From contig NC_072449.1 in assembly GCF_027596085.1 (NCBI RefSeq), positions 23,534,522 through 23,598,521 on the forward strand: a stretch of DNA of 64,000 bases, read 5' to 3'. The notes beneath the pieces were generated by a model. The model did not search any database and was not told the origin of the DNA. It worked only from the letters and a program-made list of their open reading frames with translations. Shown piece after piece: positions 16,661 through 35,242 of this stretch (positions are counted from its first letter, which is position 1; the number at the start of each line of letters is the position of its first letter). This stretch comes from Anoplopoma fimbria (lineage: Eukaryota; Chordata; Actinopteri; Perciformes; Anoplopomatidae). Made by a program: the position numbers and the translations under genes.

Positions 16661-18026
16661 TCTGGTCTGCAGTGCTCCGGTTGTAAGTAAGTGGATTGAA
16701 CTGTGTTGTTATTTTTCAGTTAGTTAGTCTCTTTGACCTCTATAGTTCAACCCCTCTTGTGTTCAACAACATATTTTCCACCAAAAGGTCCTTTACATTT
16801 TTATATCTGTGTTTTTTTTCTTCACCTGCACTCCCACAGTATCATTCTGCTGTTTTATTTAATATTTTTTTAACAATACATCTAGTGCTTTTGGTCTCTG
16901 CTCAGTTGTATCTCTTCCACAATGTTCTGTCTCAGATACCATCCCAGATAATGTACCTCCTACTTAACACACCTCCAGAGAAACCTTCAGGCTCCCCTCG
17001 ACTTTCCTTATTAAAACCTGCCTTTCCAAAACCTCAGTGTGATAAAACTGATATTTGTGGTGATCAGGTCAAGTCATGGACAGTAATGCTGTGTGAGGAC
17101 TGTCATTGGCACTGGATTTTACATTTTGCAGCATCATACCTCTAACTCAGAAAAAAACGACTATGTTTGAAACATAATCAAAGGAGAGAAGAGGGCAGTG
17201 TTGGGATACATTTTGCATTTGGATGAAAAATCTAACTGGCAATGTCATATATATTTTTAGGATTCATACATTTTAATATTATATTTGTTTAGCTTGTTGA
17301 CTTTGTGTCCATTTTAAATTGTTTCAAATATACCAGTGATATAAAGGGTGTGTTATTTTTGGCTGCTATTTTTGAACATCTTGTTATTGTTGTAAAGAAG
17401 GAGTTTGTCAGAGCAGTGTTCTTGTAGTTGGATGTGGCCCAGTGTCTTGCTCAAGGGCACTTTAGCGATATGCTATTAACAGGGGGCTCAAACTTAGGCT
17501 TCCTGGTTTGTTCTAGTTCTCTTTACTTGTTACACAATGCAGCCCTCTAGTGGTCTTAAAGATGACATGCATTTGATACTGAAACTATGCATCTATGCAT
17601 GAATAAATATACCAATTTTAAGAATTTTCTAAATGTGATAATGGCTGAAATTTGAAAAGGCATCATAGACATAAAATTCAGAAAGACTTTGCTGAACGTT
17701 GAACTAACAAATGCAACCCAGAGACACAACAATGAGAAAACAGTGCACTGTTTGACACAAACACAAAAGTGGCTTTTTCTGCAGTCATTCAAAGTCATTG
17801 TTTAAACTAACAACTTTTATTATTTTCAACAATGCAAGTTTGTAAAAATATCTTCTTTATGGAGCTTATTTACATTTTTAACAACAATCCAAAGCAAATT
17901 TATCAAATCACATTCATTGACAACAACAACAACCATGCCATCAGTAAACAAACAGACTGAACAGAATATAATCTGACTCAAGGTCGGATTCTGAGAATTA
18001 AATAACAACAACTACTATTTTATTTC

Positions 18027-18368
18027 TGTAAAGATATAGTGGAGTAATGTCTACCTGAGCCAAGAATATAAACCTCTCCCCTGTGTGTGAGCTGTAAGTG
18101 CATGTAAGTGAATGTGAGCTAACCCCACTAGCCCACACCCACCACAATTCACTGCGCTTATATAGCGATTATAGCTGAAGGCGTCGTTGCAAAAACGTAG
18201 TGCCCATCCTCCAGTTCCACCTCAGGTTAACACTGTTAGCTCTGTCAACACTGTAGTTTGCACTGTTAGTGCTGTTAGCTGTGAGCCGTGGCTCAGCCAT
18301 TGCCATGTTGAGAGCTGTAGGGAGGCAATAAAAAATGCTCTAAATCTCCTATTTAACACATATAAAGC
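18027..18368 (+). repeat. Dispersed repeat family A, copy 2
   Basis: Second copy of the element at 1975-2312, same orientation, with the left AAAGATATAGTGGAGTAATG and the right AGGCAATAAAAAATGCTC conserved. It lies 0.4 kb beyond the last camkk1 exon, possibly within that gene's 3' UTR or flank. Confidence 0.7.
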
Positions 18369-18746
18369 TATGGTCTGCAATGTTTAGAAACTAGCAAAGG
18401 TGTGCTAGAATTTTAAATTACACAACCAAGAATCCAACCCAATGTTGCCAATGCTTTTCTCATCAAAGTAGCTAGCAGCACTAGCTCCACAATCACTGAA
18501 TCTAGCAAGAAAGTGTGTCTGCAACACTGACAGTCCATCCCTTTAGACCTCCCTCCAAAGCCACTCGCTTTACCATCCCTAGCTTTAATATACCTATATC
18601 CATATCCATATTTATGATATCACACAATTATACGTTTTATGCACTAAAGTGAAACACTAATTTAAGCATAAAAGCATAGCAAGGATGAAGCAAAAGCAAA
18701 AAATAGGTGAGAATCAGGACAAAAGATACAAAAAATGATTTTTTTT

Positions 18747-24830
<6,084 letters not shown>

Positions 24831-26750
24831 GGTGGTTAGTCCTCGTTCACTCACAGCTGAAGTCCCAGAGCTGGCGTGTTGAACTCTCCAGATAATGCAT
24901 CACTGCACTGTGAGGGTGTGGAGGCAAAAAAACACTGCTAAGGAAAGGATCATACAGCTAGGTTTGTAGAGGTGTTAAACTTGGTTACCTGAGCTGACTT
25001 TCCTTTTGTTAAATTCGTTATGTGGAAACTCTGTGTTGTTGTACTAAAGTGTTTCAGGCAGGCTCAAAAATCTCTACCAAACAGCAAACTTTCTTTTTAC
25101 AAGAAACCAAATTTGCTCCCCGTTTGTCATCTTGGATTGATTTTCTGACATCAAAGCTTGCAGATGCAGGGATGTTTAGCAGCTGATTCTCATATCTTGA
25201 GAGATGTAGTATTTCTCTCTCAAGCAACTTTAAATATCTCTGCACAGATGCAGACCATACCATACTCAAGTGAAGTCACTTTAGTCAGCGGCATTGGGGG
25301 CAGAAGACTACAAGTTTGGAAATGAGGTCAGAAAGAAGGGAGCTTACCAGACCTCTGTAGCCGCTCCTCATCTCTGCTTGAGACTAGCGAATCAAGGAAA
25401 AAAAAAAAGAAAATGTTTCTGGTTCTGCAGCATCGATTTTGACCACCTTTTAAAACCGCCCATCATGAGTCTGATAAATGCTAAAGGAGTGCAATGCTAA
25501 ACGGGTGGAATACTCCTTTAAGAAAGTGTTTGGAAAGTGTGAAAAGTATAGTTTATTATTTTTAGTTAATAGGCTAAACAAGCAAACCAACCTGTTGTCT
25601 AACATTTACAAGTATTAAAAGTTTCTCTGACACCTGCACAGGTGGCTACTCTGTTTTATTATACCTCTAGTAAGGCTGCAAAGTCAGTGTGAAAAACACA
25701 CGCACAGACACACTTTTTCTGAAAAACAGGTCTAATCAGGCAACATAATTGAAGACACCTGTGTAGGGTCTTTGACCTTTCACCCATAAGTTAGAAATGC
25801 CAAAATAACCTCAGAAATACAGTCAATATTGTTGTTTTAACACCTTAAATGAATGTGATAATCGTGTTTTATTTACCAGCAACATACAGAACAAACTCAT
25901 GGAACTCCTTATATTATAAAAAACATTGTATTGAATGAGTAATAGACTTTTACACCATATATTTTGACCAACCAACCAACCAAGCAAGAATATCTGCTGC
26001 AAAATGTCTGACTTTTGGCTTTATAAACATCACTGACCACTCATATTACCATCAATAACATTCATCATTATAAAACTATTTTATATTCCTTTGACGCTTT
26101 TGACTCCCAAACTGCAGCTTAAAGCTTGAAAACGGCCTGTTCTCTTGTCCTCAGATTTGTTTAACAGATGACAAAGGCCCATAGATAAGAATTAAAGCTA
26201 ACATCAGAGATAAAAACAGTGTGAAATGTGAAATCACCCTCTAACAACAGTCTAGCAGCTAAGAGTCATCTCCTTATGTGTTCGACTCACTGTTGCAGTA
26301 CCGAGAACTGAAAAGCTTCTTATGCAACAAGATAGAAAGCTTTACGAGGCAAGAAAATGCATGCTACTTACACGGTAACAAAACTAATAGAATATACATA
26401 TTTTTTAAAGAAAATATGCCTTTGCAACATGTAAAGCTATAAAAAATTTCAATAAAAATGATGAAAAAGAGCTACTGACAGACAGTGAAAGCCTGAAACT
26501 AATTTGAATCCCCTCTAACACTAATAATGACACAAATAAAATACTGTGCAAGATAGAATATGAGGTGAATTATTTGTTTTACTCACACAGTGGAGGTGTC
26601 CTCTGTTGATTGCTGTTGAGGTTAATCTGCATGTTGCTCTCAGGAGAGAAAACTCTGTGTCTCAGCAGAGGACTTTCACTGGCAAACAGCAACGTTAGTC
26701 TTTAAAAGGATTAACTGAGGCTACATATAGCTGAGGCGGAGTGATTCTGA

Positions 26751-26804
<54 letters not shown>

Positions 26805-26805
26805 G

Positions 26806-26839
<34 letters not shown>

Positions 26840-27239
26840 TATATATATATATATAACATATATATATATAATTCCCTAACATTAAATGAGTGTTTCAATT
26901 TACCTTGGAATTCTGAAAACGTATAGCATAGGTATGAAAGTCAATGGTATCCTAACAGACAAACTCATGTGACAGAATTGTGTAAAGGAGAAATCATTTT
27001 AAATGATTAAATACAGCGTATGAGTACAGAGAATGACACTGCGGCAATGCCATTGATTGATATCAATCAATCAATTAATTGATAAAACCAATTTTGCAAA
27101 AGAAACTTAAGGTGAATCAAAATATGAACACGACTGCAGTCTATTGTCATCCTCATTCTTTCATAGAGGCGTTATGTCTCGGAAACACAGTAATAATGTT
27201 AAACACGTGTGTCTTTTAGAGCCACTCGTGTCCTAAAGC
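24831..27239. other. Divergent intergenic region between camkk1 and vps37d
   Basis: About 2.4 kb separating two start codons that point away from each other. It must hold the camkk1 5' UTR and promoter on the minus strand and those of vps37d on the plus strand. It includes the CA and TA microsatellites at 26751-26871. No further coding exon was recognised. Confidence 0.6.
26751..26871 (+). repeat. Adjacent (CA)n and (TA)n microsatellites
   Basis: About 50 bases of CA are followed by AGTAGAAA and then three TA runs with short interruptions. The site is between the divergent camkk1 and vps37d genes, about 0.6 kb before the vps37d start. Confidence 0.97.
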
Positions 27240-27386
27240 ATGGACACTAGGCGATTAGTTTTCCGACAGTCGACAGCCCTTGAATGCATCATTACCAGCT
27301 CACATGGCGCCCCAGCAGGAAGGACTGGGAACAAACAGGTACCAAACTTTGATGAAGAGAAGAGCTTCCAGCGTGGAGGAGTCATC

Positions 27387-29053
27387 ATGTCTCTGTCGGT
27401 GCAGGTTGTCGCTCTGAGGACCAGAGAGCTGCGAGAGCTGCTGGAAGATGAAGACAAAATAAATCACACCATCAGGTGCGCTGAGAAGGTCAGTATCTGA
27501 CGGGGAGACATTCAAAATAAGTCGGATTTTACGCATGCACAAATTATTAAAGTTGCAGCTTTTTTTTCATATATTATGGCGAGTACATAGCATATTACTC
27601 TTCTAGTAAACACAATTCTCACTCACTGTTTCTTGAACTATTCGCCGTCATTCCCAGTTCCAGGGGCTGCAGAGGGCTGCAGAGAATCTGCTGCTTTCAA
27701 ATAAAGAAATTGCCAAAATCGGTCTTTCTCAAAAACCTAAATTTAGAGACGCTAAATTGCTCCTAGCAATGAAGTACAAACAGCTGGAAAACATTAGAAG
27801 CATCATCCAGGCTAAACAGGAACTAATTGGTGAGGTTTTAAATATATTCTCTATTTCTCCCACTTATTATGTTTCAATCTGGCTGCCTTAATGTCAAATG
27901 CTAACTGCTTACTTTGTTTTGCAGCAGAGAAATACAGTGTTCACGATGCTCAGTGGAGTCTCCTAAAGAAGATAAATCATGCAGAGCAGGAGAGTGAGGT
28001 AAGTGTAATCATTTTCTGTCATAGCAGTTTTTTAAATACAGTTTATATTAAATGAATATGTTAATAGTTTGTTTTAATAAACGGTAGATAATGAGATGAT
28101 GCCTAACAAATGATCAAAAATACTTTTTTATTGAAAAACCCAAGTTCTGCAGCAGATAAATACGAGCAGCCCTGCTACGGTCATGAGCAAGGCTAACTCT
28201 CTTCTAATAAACTTAACATAATGACAAAGTGTGTCCGATACATGAGACCAGGGTACATAAGTCATTCTCTGTAAAGACATTAGAGATTTCTACATTTGGG
28301 GGTGATATATGATATATACTGCACATATATAGGCCTATAGTCTTACCCTCACTGGTAAGGCTGAAACACAGCACCACCCCTATTATAGAAAAGGCCCGGA
28401 AAACAAGGCAGCATTGAAGACGAAAACAGAAATGTCAGACCTGTGGAAGAAACAGCTGGTTGTCCTGAGTCCTGAGCAGACAAGTATCACGTCAGTTATG
28501 AAAGACAATATTTCAGGCTGGTTCAGAAGCAATGGAGAGGTGTAATCTTGTGCAACATAATATCCATTGAGTATGTGTGTAATTGTTTATAATGAGATAC
28601 TTCTCCCAACAGATGCTGTTTCAGAGGTTTGCAGAGGGGAAAGCGACGCTGGCAGAGTTCCTGGATTCCTTTCTCAGCTTGAGGAAACTCCAACACATCA
28701 GGATGACCCTGGTGAAGAAACTCAAAGAAACTATTGAACTTAGATCAACACAAAGGCTCGGTGAGACTCACCCCGACACTTTCTCTGCAGAGGAGATACA
28801 AAACGCCTGCCTCCCAGTCTGCGGACTAACCACAGCTGTCATCTTACCTGCCTGCTGCCACCCTCCATTCCTGCTGCCCCTTGGTGCCCATGCAAACACT
28901 GTTCACCGTCTACAGCATTTACCGTTTTGTTACGATTACAAGAAGGCCATACGTCCAGGAGCGCACGGACGGGGCCCGAAATGGCCGGTGAAACCCGTCC
29001 ATCTTCAGCCTCTGAAGTTTCAGCAGAGGAAGCGTCATCAAGAACCACAATGA
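27387..29053 (+). CDS. vps37d: Vps37-family ESCRT-I subunit, 4 coding exons, best vps37d
   Basis: ESCRT-I subunit acting on endosomes in sorting ubiquitinated cargo into multivesicular bodies. Exons: 27387-27488, 27658-27829, 27925-27998, 28613-29053; together 789 nt, 262 residues. The first three exons and the start of the fourth form the Mod(r) domain, a predicted coiled-coil pair, with ELRELLEDEDKINHTIRCAEK, FQGLQRA, LLAMKYKQLENIR, EKYSVHDAQW, and FAEGKATLAEFLDSFLSLRK. The C-terminal third is Pro/His/Cys-rich and unstructured-looking, as in vertebrate VPS37B-D. Human VPS37D has 251 residues. An upstream in-frame ATG at 27240 would add 49 residues that look unlike the family, so the inner ATG was chosen. 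VPS37D rather than B or C is inferred from FQGLQ and the linkage with ywhag. A poly(A) hexamer lies at 29513-29518. Confidence 0.85.
27925..27927 (+). promoter_or_regulatory. vps37d: NAGNAG tandem splice acceptor in vps37d exon 3
   Basis: The intron ends GCAGCAG. Using the first CAG gives codons GCA-GAG-AAA (Ala-Glu-Lys); using the second gives GAG-AAA (Glu-Lys), losing one alanine. Both keep the frame. Confidence 0.75.
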
Positions 29054-29512
29054 AGTCCAATTCAGCGTAAGATTTATGATTTACATTTTTTTTTAAAGTT
29101 AACATAGTGAAAATAGTTACTGGGTCCATAGCATCAATAATCAGATTTAGACTTTATTCTAATTAACTTTTTGACCTTTCATATGTAATACGTTGTAACT
29201 TCTTGAACGAACAGTAGTAAACACTGATGGAAAGAGAGGTTTGGCATCTAGGAAAACAAATTGATATCAAACTCTCAAACTCAGATAAGGTAATCCCAAT
29301 AGTATCCAAAAAGCACTGGGAATACAAATGGATGGATTTAATACATATAGAGGCTGAAATACTGAATTTATTTTTGTCGTTACAGAGAGTTGAGACTAAA
29401 TGTTCAGGAGTTGCATGTCAGACATCAGCTCCTATTTTTGGAGCAGAGTAAGTGGTGAGAAAGTACACACTGAGAGCTTTATATGTTTACATGATGATTT
29501 CTTTGAGATTTA

Positions 29513-29518
29513 AATAAA
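29513..29518 (+). terminator. vps37d: Candidate poly(A) signal of vps37d
   Basis: An AATAAA about 460 bases after the vps37d stop codon; the first hexamer I noticed in a suitable AT-rich context. Confidence 0.45.
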
Positions 29519-30032
29519 CAGGTCAGCCTTTTTTTGATTTATTTGGTAAGTCTTGCAATATAGTCTCATACCTTTGACTATCTAAATCTCACTGTATTTT
29601 AATCCAAGTATCAAATTGTCACGGTTCAGACACTTAATACTATTGACAAATATTAACATTATTCTAAACGTTAGATTCTTAATCTTTCAGAGTTGTCCCT
29701 TTGAAATGGTATATTTCCACATAAATCCTGAGGTGCAATTACAGGTTCACCCTGTGACTATATATTATTAACCTGAAGATCGAACCATTTCCAGATCAAT
29801 TCTGTGATGAATTATTGTAACCTGTTGCTTGTTATTTTTATGTTGCTTGCCGACTTGACAGCAGTCTTCCCAAGCCTTTGGAAATCCCACAAAGAAAGTT
29901 TCTGAATGATTTAGTGTATGAAAGTAATAAAAACATTTAAACAAATGTTGGTCATCTACTTTTACACTGTTGCCCTCAACATATCAATGAGCTTTTAGTC
30001 ACTTCTCTGTAGGAGGTAGATGATTGATAGAC

Positions 30033-30082
30033 AGATAGACAGACAGACAGACAGAGACAGACAGAGAGATAGGTAGGTAGTT
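30033..30082 (+). repeat. (GACA)n-type simple repeat
   Basis: Tetranucleotide units GACA, GATA and GGTA in succession, imperfect, about 50 bases. Confidence 0.9.
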
Positions 30083-31196
30083 AAAAAGAGTCTGCAAAGC
30101 AAAGCGCATCATCATCTGAAAGTGAGAAAACTTCAGCCAGATGACAACTCCAAATGTTAAACAGCTTATTGCACAAAAAGAAAAATGCTGCAGCATCATA
30201 TCTGGTAAAACCAAATTAGTGTTTCGTCGAGTCAGAAAAATGTTGGTCACTGTTGGCTCAGTGAACTGGAACTGCTCACCGACACTCGATATCTCTGATC
30301 GTCTGTGTGCAGAGACTCCTGCCAAGGTCAGCAAAGGAGCATTAACAACAGTTTTATTCACCCATAGTTCCCCCTCTTCATCCTGACATTAACCAGTTAT
30401 CTTTTCATAAAAGGCCAAAGGTAATCTCGTAAAATGAATTATTTGATCAATATCTTTGTGTGTGTCCCAACTCAATTAACGTGCCTAAACACTCACTTAC
30501 TGAGGGTTAGCCAGAGTGCCATATGGCCCGGCACAGCTTGCCATATTAATTCAACCATGGAGAAGCCTCACTGGCACTATAGGAGATGATGAGCAAGGTG
30601 GAGCATGTTCACAGGCTTTTGTTGCACCACAGTCTTCAGTTACATCTTTGTCAGCAGCCTCTTTTGTCCCACAAGACTTAAATTGGGCAATTTTCTTGTC
30701 TGTCAGCTGATTGTTTTGTCCCTCTCGCCTCTTTCACCTCCATGTCTCTGCATTGTTTGATGGAGAACCCACATATTTTTTCAAATAAATGTGTGAAGCT
30801 CGAAGCAATTGGTGACAATTAGACACCCTTGCTGTATCTGATATTCCTTTAAAATTCCATTAAAATGTTTGTACACAACAAGCGTCATTGGGTCATATTC
30901 TAAAAATACGGCAACACACATTGTAAGCATATTCTTAATGTAAACACAGCTGTTGTAAAAAGCTTGAGTCCTGTCTGAAAAGCCTTCCATTGACTGTCAG
31001 TATGGACACGTATCACATAGTTAGCTGGGGTTTTATCTCTGCGTTGAATGGTTGCATTTAAAGGGGATTATACAGTAGAGTATTGATGACAGCATCCTGT
31101 AGTAGATAGTGCAGGTATGGAGTGACACTTAGTGGGGTTTGTCGTGTATGAAATGTTGGTCAATGGTGGTTGACAGTTTGAAAATGCTCTTTAATT

Positions 31197-31226
31197 TATT
31201 ATTTATTTTATTTATTTATTTATTTA
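31197..31226 (+). repeat. (TTTA)n-type simple repeat
   Basis: Six or so TTTA units with minor interruptions. Confidence 0.85.
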
Positions 31227-31639
31227 TTCATTCTTGTGGATTATGTCTAGTGGGTGTGGTTCCAGTTTCCCTTTTTTAATTGTATGATTCACAGATGCAC
31301 ACATTATTGCATATTATATAGACTTTTCAACATCTATATAATGTAAAGTAATGTAGAGTATTAAATACATTTGAGTTATGTTTTTTTTTTGACGTGTTCA
31401 TTTCCATCTCAAACCTAAAGTTTACTTTGGCAGTATAGACTACAGAACTGTGGCTCATTCCTAAAATGATCGAATCAACTAGTAGATTGACAGAAAATCA
31501 ACTCTTCCAAGATATTCTCCATGCAGTTCCAGCTTCCCACCTGTGAGGATTTGTTGCTCTTATGTGACAGCAAATCTGAATATCTTTGGGTTTTGGAGTG
31601 TTAGTCAGACAAAACAAGACAAGGCTGATAGAATTGTGA

Positions 31640-31755
31640 TGGACATTTTTCACAATTTTCATATTTTAAAGACCAAAAGATTAACTGATTCATTGTAAAA
31701 TATAATTGGCATATTAATCCATAATGTAATATAACAGTTAATTGCAACCCTAATT
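31640..31755 (-). repeat. Dispersed repeat family D, copy 2
   Basis: It contains AAAGACCAAAAGATTAACTG and ends GTTAATTGCAACCCTAAT, the reverse complement of the family D terminus. The 31-bp end is diverged relative to 5486 and 39985. Confidence 0.55.
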
Positions 31756-32258
31756 CCTAAACATTCATATGAAAGACTGCATAAAAACGTTTCACCTGAC
31801 ACTACTTATGAAATTCAAAACCCAATCAATGAAATCTAAAAATAAATAAAATAAAAGTTAAACTCTGACAGGAGGAAGCCCCGCATCCCCGTCCACACCA
31901 GACTTCACCCTGTAAATAGTTAATTTTCTCAGTAAACATTTTGACGTTACTAATAACATTAATAATGACCCCGTTAAATGTCTCATTAAACCATGACAAT
32001 GTGACAACAGCATGCACAATACCAAGACCCCGAAACTGAAGCAGCTAAATGGAATTCAGCCATCATTCATTTCATCATTTACACCTGTGCTTTTCTTACT
32101 GTGACATGCCAAAATGTCCTCAGTGATTAAGGCCAATTAAAAACATTAGTAGAAACATTGCTAGATCTATTACAATAATGTGCGCATTGTCAGCAACAAT
32201 TCAACGTTAATCATCCCTGCAGTTTTCCTTTTCACTGTAGTTTCTTAAAGAATGGCAG

Positions 32259-32264
32259 TTTATT
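32259..32264 (-). terminator. ucp3: Candidate poly(A) signal of ucp3
   Basis: An AATAAA on the minus strand about 130 bases after the ucp stop codon at 32394-32396. Confidence 0.55.
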
Positions 32265-32393
32265 CCTTGAAAGAGAACAGGTCTGGATCAGCAGCAGTCA
32301 AAACCTCATTGTCTCTCTTAAGCAGGTGCTGCTTGATACAGACAGTCGTGGTTATTGCGCATCAATAACAACAAACCGGTGCCAAACCAGCTG

Positions 32394-35242
32394 TCAGAGC
32401 ACTGAATCCCGGGACTGTTGGAATCTTATGATAGCTCTCTTAATCTGCTCGAAGCTCATGAACATTACAATGTTCCAGGAACCCAAACGGAGAAATGCGG
32501 GTATAAATCTGAAAAAACAATGAGATGAATCAAGAAAACATTTAATTTACTTTTGCTTCGTCAAACTCGCTCTTGAAAACAACACTATTTTAAAATAAAA
32601 CAAAACAGCAGAAACACGACAACATAAGAAAAGAAGCATGATGTGAAGGTGAGATAGAAGGAATCCCATCTCAATAAGCTTTAAAAGGAAATACAAAAGT
32701 CATGGAACACACAAAAGTAAACAAACTACATACCCCTTATAGAAAGCTGTGGGTCCCTCTTTCATCAGCATGATTAGGCCACAGTTAATAGCGCCGCTGT
32801 ACTTCCCAGGCGCTGAGTTCATGAAGCGTGTTTTCACCACATCCACTGGAGACACCACAATGGTGGTGCAGAAACCTGCTGCGAAGCCTGCTGTGAAGTG
32901 ACACGGCATGTTGTCTGTGGGAAACAATTTGATTTAGGTATTAAGGAGAGCGTGAAATGCTGAGGACTTAATTTGACGAGTTTGCACTTGCCTGTCATCA
33001 GGTTGTACTTCAGGATGAGCTCCTTAATGATGTCGTACGTCACCAGCTCGGAGCAGTTTACTATGGCATTACGAGTTATGTTTGGCAGACAACCTGAAAA
33101 GACAATTTAACATTTTTATGGAGAACCTTAAAATGGAAAATGTGCCACATTTAATGTGGAAGTCCAATCAGTGTTGATGGTAAATGTAGTCAAGGTGAAG
33201 CCATACATTCCTTAGCAGCCAAAAAGCTCTCCTGTCTACCGTTCCAGTTTACCTTTCCAGAGCCCTCTGAAGCCCTCATCTCTGGCGATGGTCTTGTAGG
33301 CATCAAACGTGCTGTTGTATCTTTTCACAGAGGCGGACCCGCAGACCTGAGCCTGGAACCGGATTTTCACCACATCAGTGGGCTGCGCGAAGGCCACTGC
33401 CATCGCCCCCGTGGAGCAGCCTGCCAGCAGCCGAGCCCCAATTCCTGCATCTGTGATACAAGCAAAGACGCTTGTTTCCTTCTGATGACACAAGCAAGTT
33501 TACAGTGAATAGAGACTGAACAGGGGTGCGGTTTTGATAACGACAGTGATTGTAGTTAGACAGAAAGGGAGACATTTAGCAGTGGAGTTGGCCTTTCAAA
33601 ACATCTGTTCATTTTTAATGACAATTACCTGCAAACAATCAAGGAATAACATGTTATACAGATTACCCTCAAATATGAAGCTTCATTTGCATTATGAAAC
33701 ACCTCAGGTATCAGTGGTGTAAACGTTCAAGTTAATGATGTCGCAGAGATGGATGTGGAACAAGTAAGGCCTCCGGCATCAACACAAACCTAATCTCTGA
33801 AAGAGGAATCTGACCCTACATAATGGAGCTGGTTTTCAGTAAAACCAGTATTTTGAGCACAAGCATTCGGCTTCCTATTCATTGCAATAGTCTGTGAATA
33901 GTCTCTAGTTTGCAGTTATAATATCAGGAGTCTTTTATTTATCCTACAGTATAGGTCCAATTTCATTTTATATATTGGGGATAGAGTGTAGATAACGATA
34001 CTTTATAGACCAAAAAATGATAGAGAAACTGGCTTGCACAATATCCTATGTTTACGCTTCTGCAGTTATGGAAATTGGCAAACTACAATTTAACTTTCTG
34101 ACACTTCTGAAAGATCTGAGAGATAATTTACTCCACTGCTCGACTGTCTGTTGAAACATTTGGACACCTACTCTCTGACCCTTTGGTGTAGAACCCCTTC
34201 ATGGTGTCATACAGGCCGATGCGGACTGAGGCGAAGCCCATCTGTCGATGCAGCCCTGCCACCAGTCCACTGTAAAGACTCCTGGGGCCCTCGGTCCTCA
34301 CCATGGTGAGGAGGGTGCCGAACACACCTCTGTATCTTATCCTTTGGCCTTCCAGTGAGGGCTTGGATTCACCTTGAATCTAAAGTCACATAAATGCACA
34401 AAATGTTCAAAACATCCCCCAACAGATCGCTCATATGTGCAAACTGTGGCAATAATGTGTTATTGTTAATCTGTTCTGCTATTTACATGCCTATTATCAG
34501 TTTCCTTTAAATTGTTATGCATTACATAATTGGTTTGACATGTTGCAACATACACTTTTGTTAGAATTGTTCTCCTGTTCAGCCTGATGAAAAGAAACAC
34601 AACAAGTAAGGCTGTAGATTAAGCACATGCCTTGTTCGAAGGAATTTGGGGAATGTGAGGACCTCATAGGTACAAGTGTTTGCATCAAACTTTACTTAAA
34701 GTATTTTTCATGCAGAATTACCCATTTCAGAATAATGTTTATTATATTACCGGTTCATAATAATGGATGTATCACTTTATTGTTGCAGCTGGTAAAACTT
34801 AAGCTAAGTTTAATGACTTTATACACGGCTGGGTCTCTATCTATAACAATACATGATCATTTGTAAGTAGATTATATTTTTTATTTGATGATCTAAATCT
34901 GCAGAATAACAATAGTCCACCATGTGGTGACATGACATTTGCAGAAAATGAAATGTAACAGTTGAATGAATGTATTAAATGTGCAGAAGAAATATATACA
35001 TGTTCATTTTCAACATATCTAAGGGGATTTGTTGGGGGTTTCATGACCTCAGTATTTCAAACACTGTATCATCATCATCATCACTGACTTTTTAGGCTAC
35101 AGGTGATAGTCCTCACCTGCAGTCTCACTTTGGCTGTGTCCAGGGGATAAGTGACCAGTTCGGCCACACAGCCAGCTGTTCCGGCTGCAAAGATCTTGAC
35201 AGCGGCTGTTGGGGACAGATCGGCAGCTCCTCCACCGACCAT
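32394..35242 (-). CDS. ucp3: Mitochondrial uncoupling protein, UCP1-3 subfamily, best ucp3; 6 coding exons
   Basis: An inner-membrane SLC25 carrier that dissipates the proton gradient or transports small anions. Exons: 35117-35242, 34172-34379, 33253-33450, 32992-33093, 32734-32914, 32394-32508; total 930 nt, 309 residues, the UCP length (307-312). All three carrier repeats are present, with signatures [20 protein letters not shown] and PVDVVKTRF, each followed by a matrix loop such as GFRGLWKG and GPTAFYKG. The last exon gives [20 protein letters not shown]. The UCP1-3 exon pattern of six coding exons is kept. Intron 4 uses a GC donor. The C-terminus RDSVL differs from the ESPF-type ending of UCP2 and UCP3. 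The ucp3 name is inferred from the adjacency to c2cd3, as in human UCP3-C2CD3; sequence alone says only UCP1-3. Confidence 0.85.
32986..32991 (-). promoter_or_regulatory. ucp3: GC splice donor of ucp3 intron 4
   Basis: The exon ends CTGATGACAG and the intron begins GCAAGT. Only this boundary gives codon GAC (Asp) with the next exon and the family sequence [10 protein letters not shown]. The nearby GT two bases on shifts the frame. Confidence 0.9.

Larger units (their letters stand above)
29520..32258. other. Gene-free region between convergent vps37d and ucp3
   Basis: No coding exon recognised. It contains a GACA/GATA-type simple repeat (about 30035-30082), an ATTT-type run (about 31197-31226) and a family D repeat terminus (about 31640-31755). 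The flanking genes point towards each other, so both 3' UTRs end here. Confidence 0.65.

Noticed and set aside
16696..17145. 149-codon frame on the plus strand
   Set aside because: No recognisable family, AT-rich Phe/Leu composition, and it lies at the edge of a dispersed repeat. Not supported as a gene, though RNA data could overturn this.
27240..27500. vps37d starting at the first in-frame ATG
   Set aside because: The extra 49 residues do not resemble any Vps37 N-terminus, and the inner ATG at 27387 gives a protein of the expected length.
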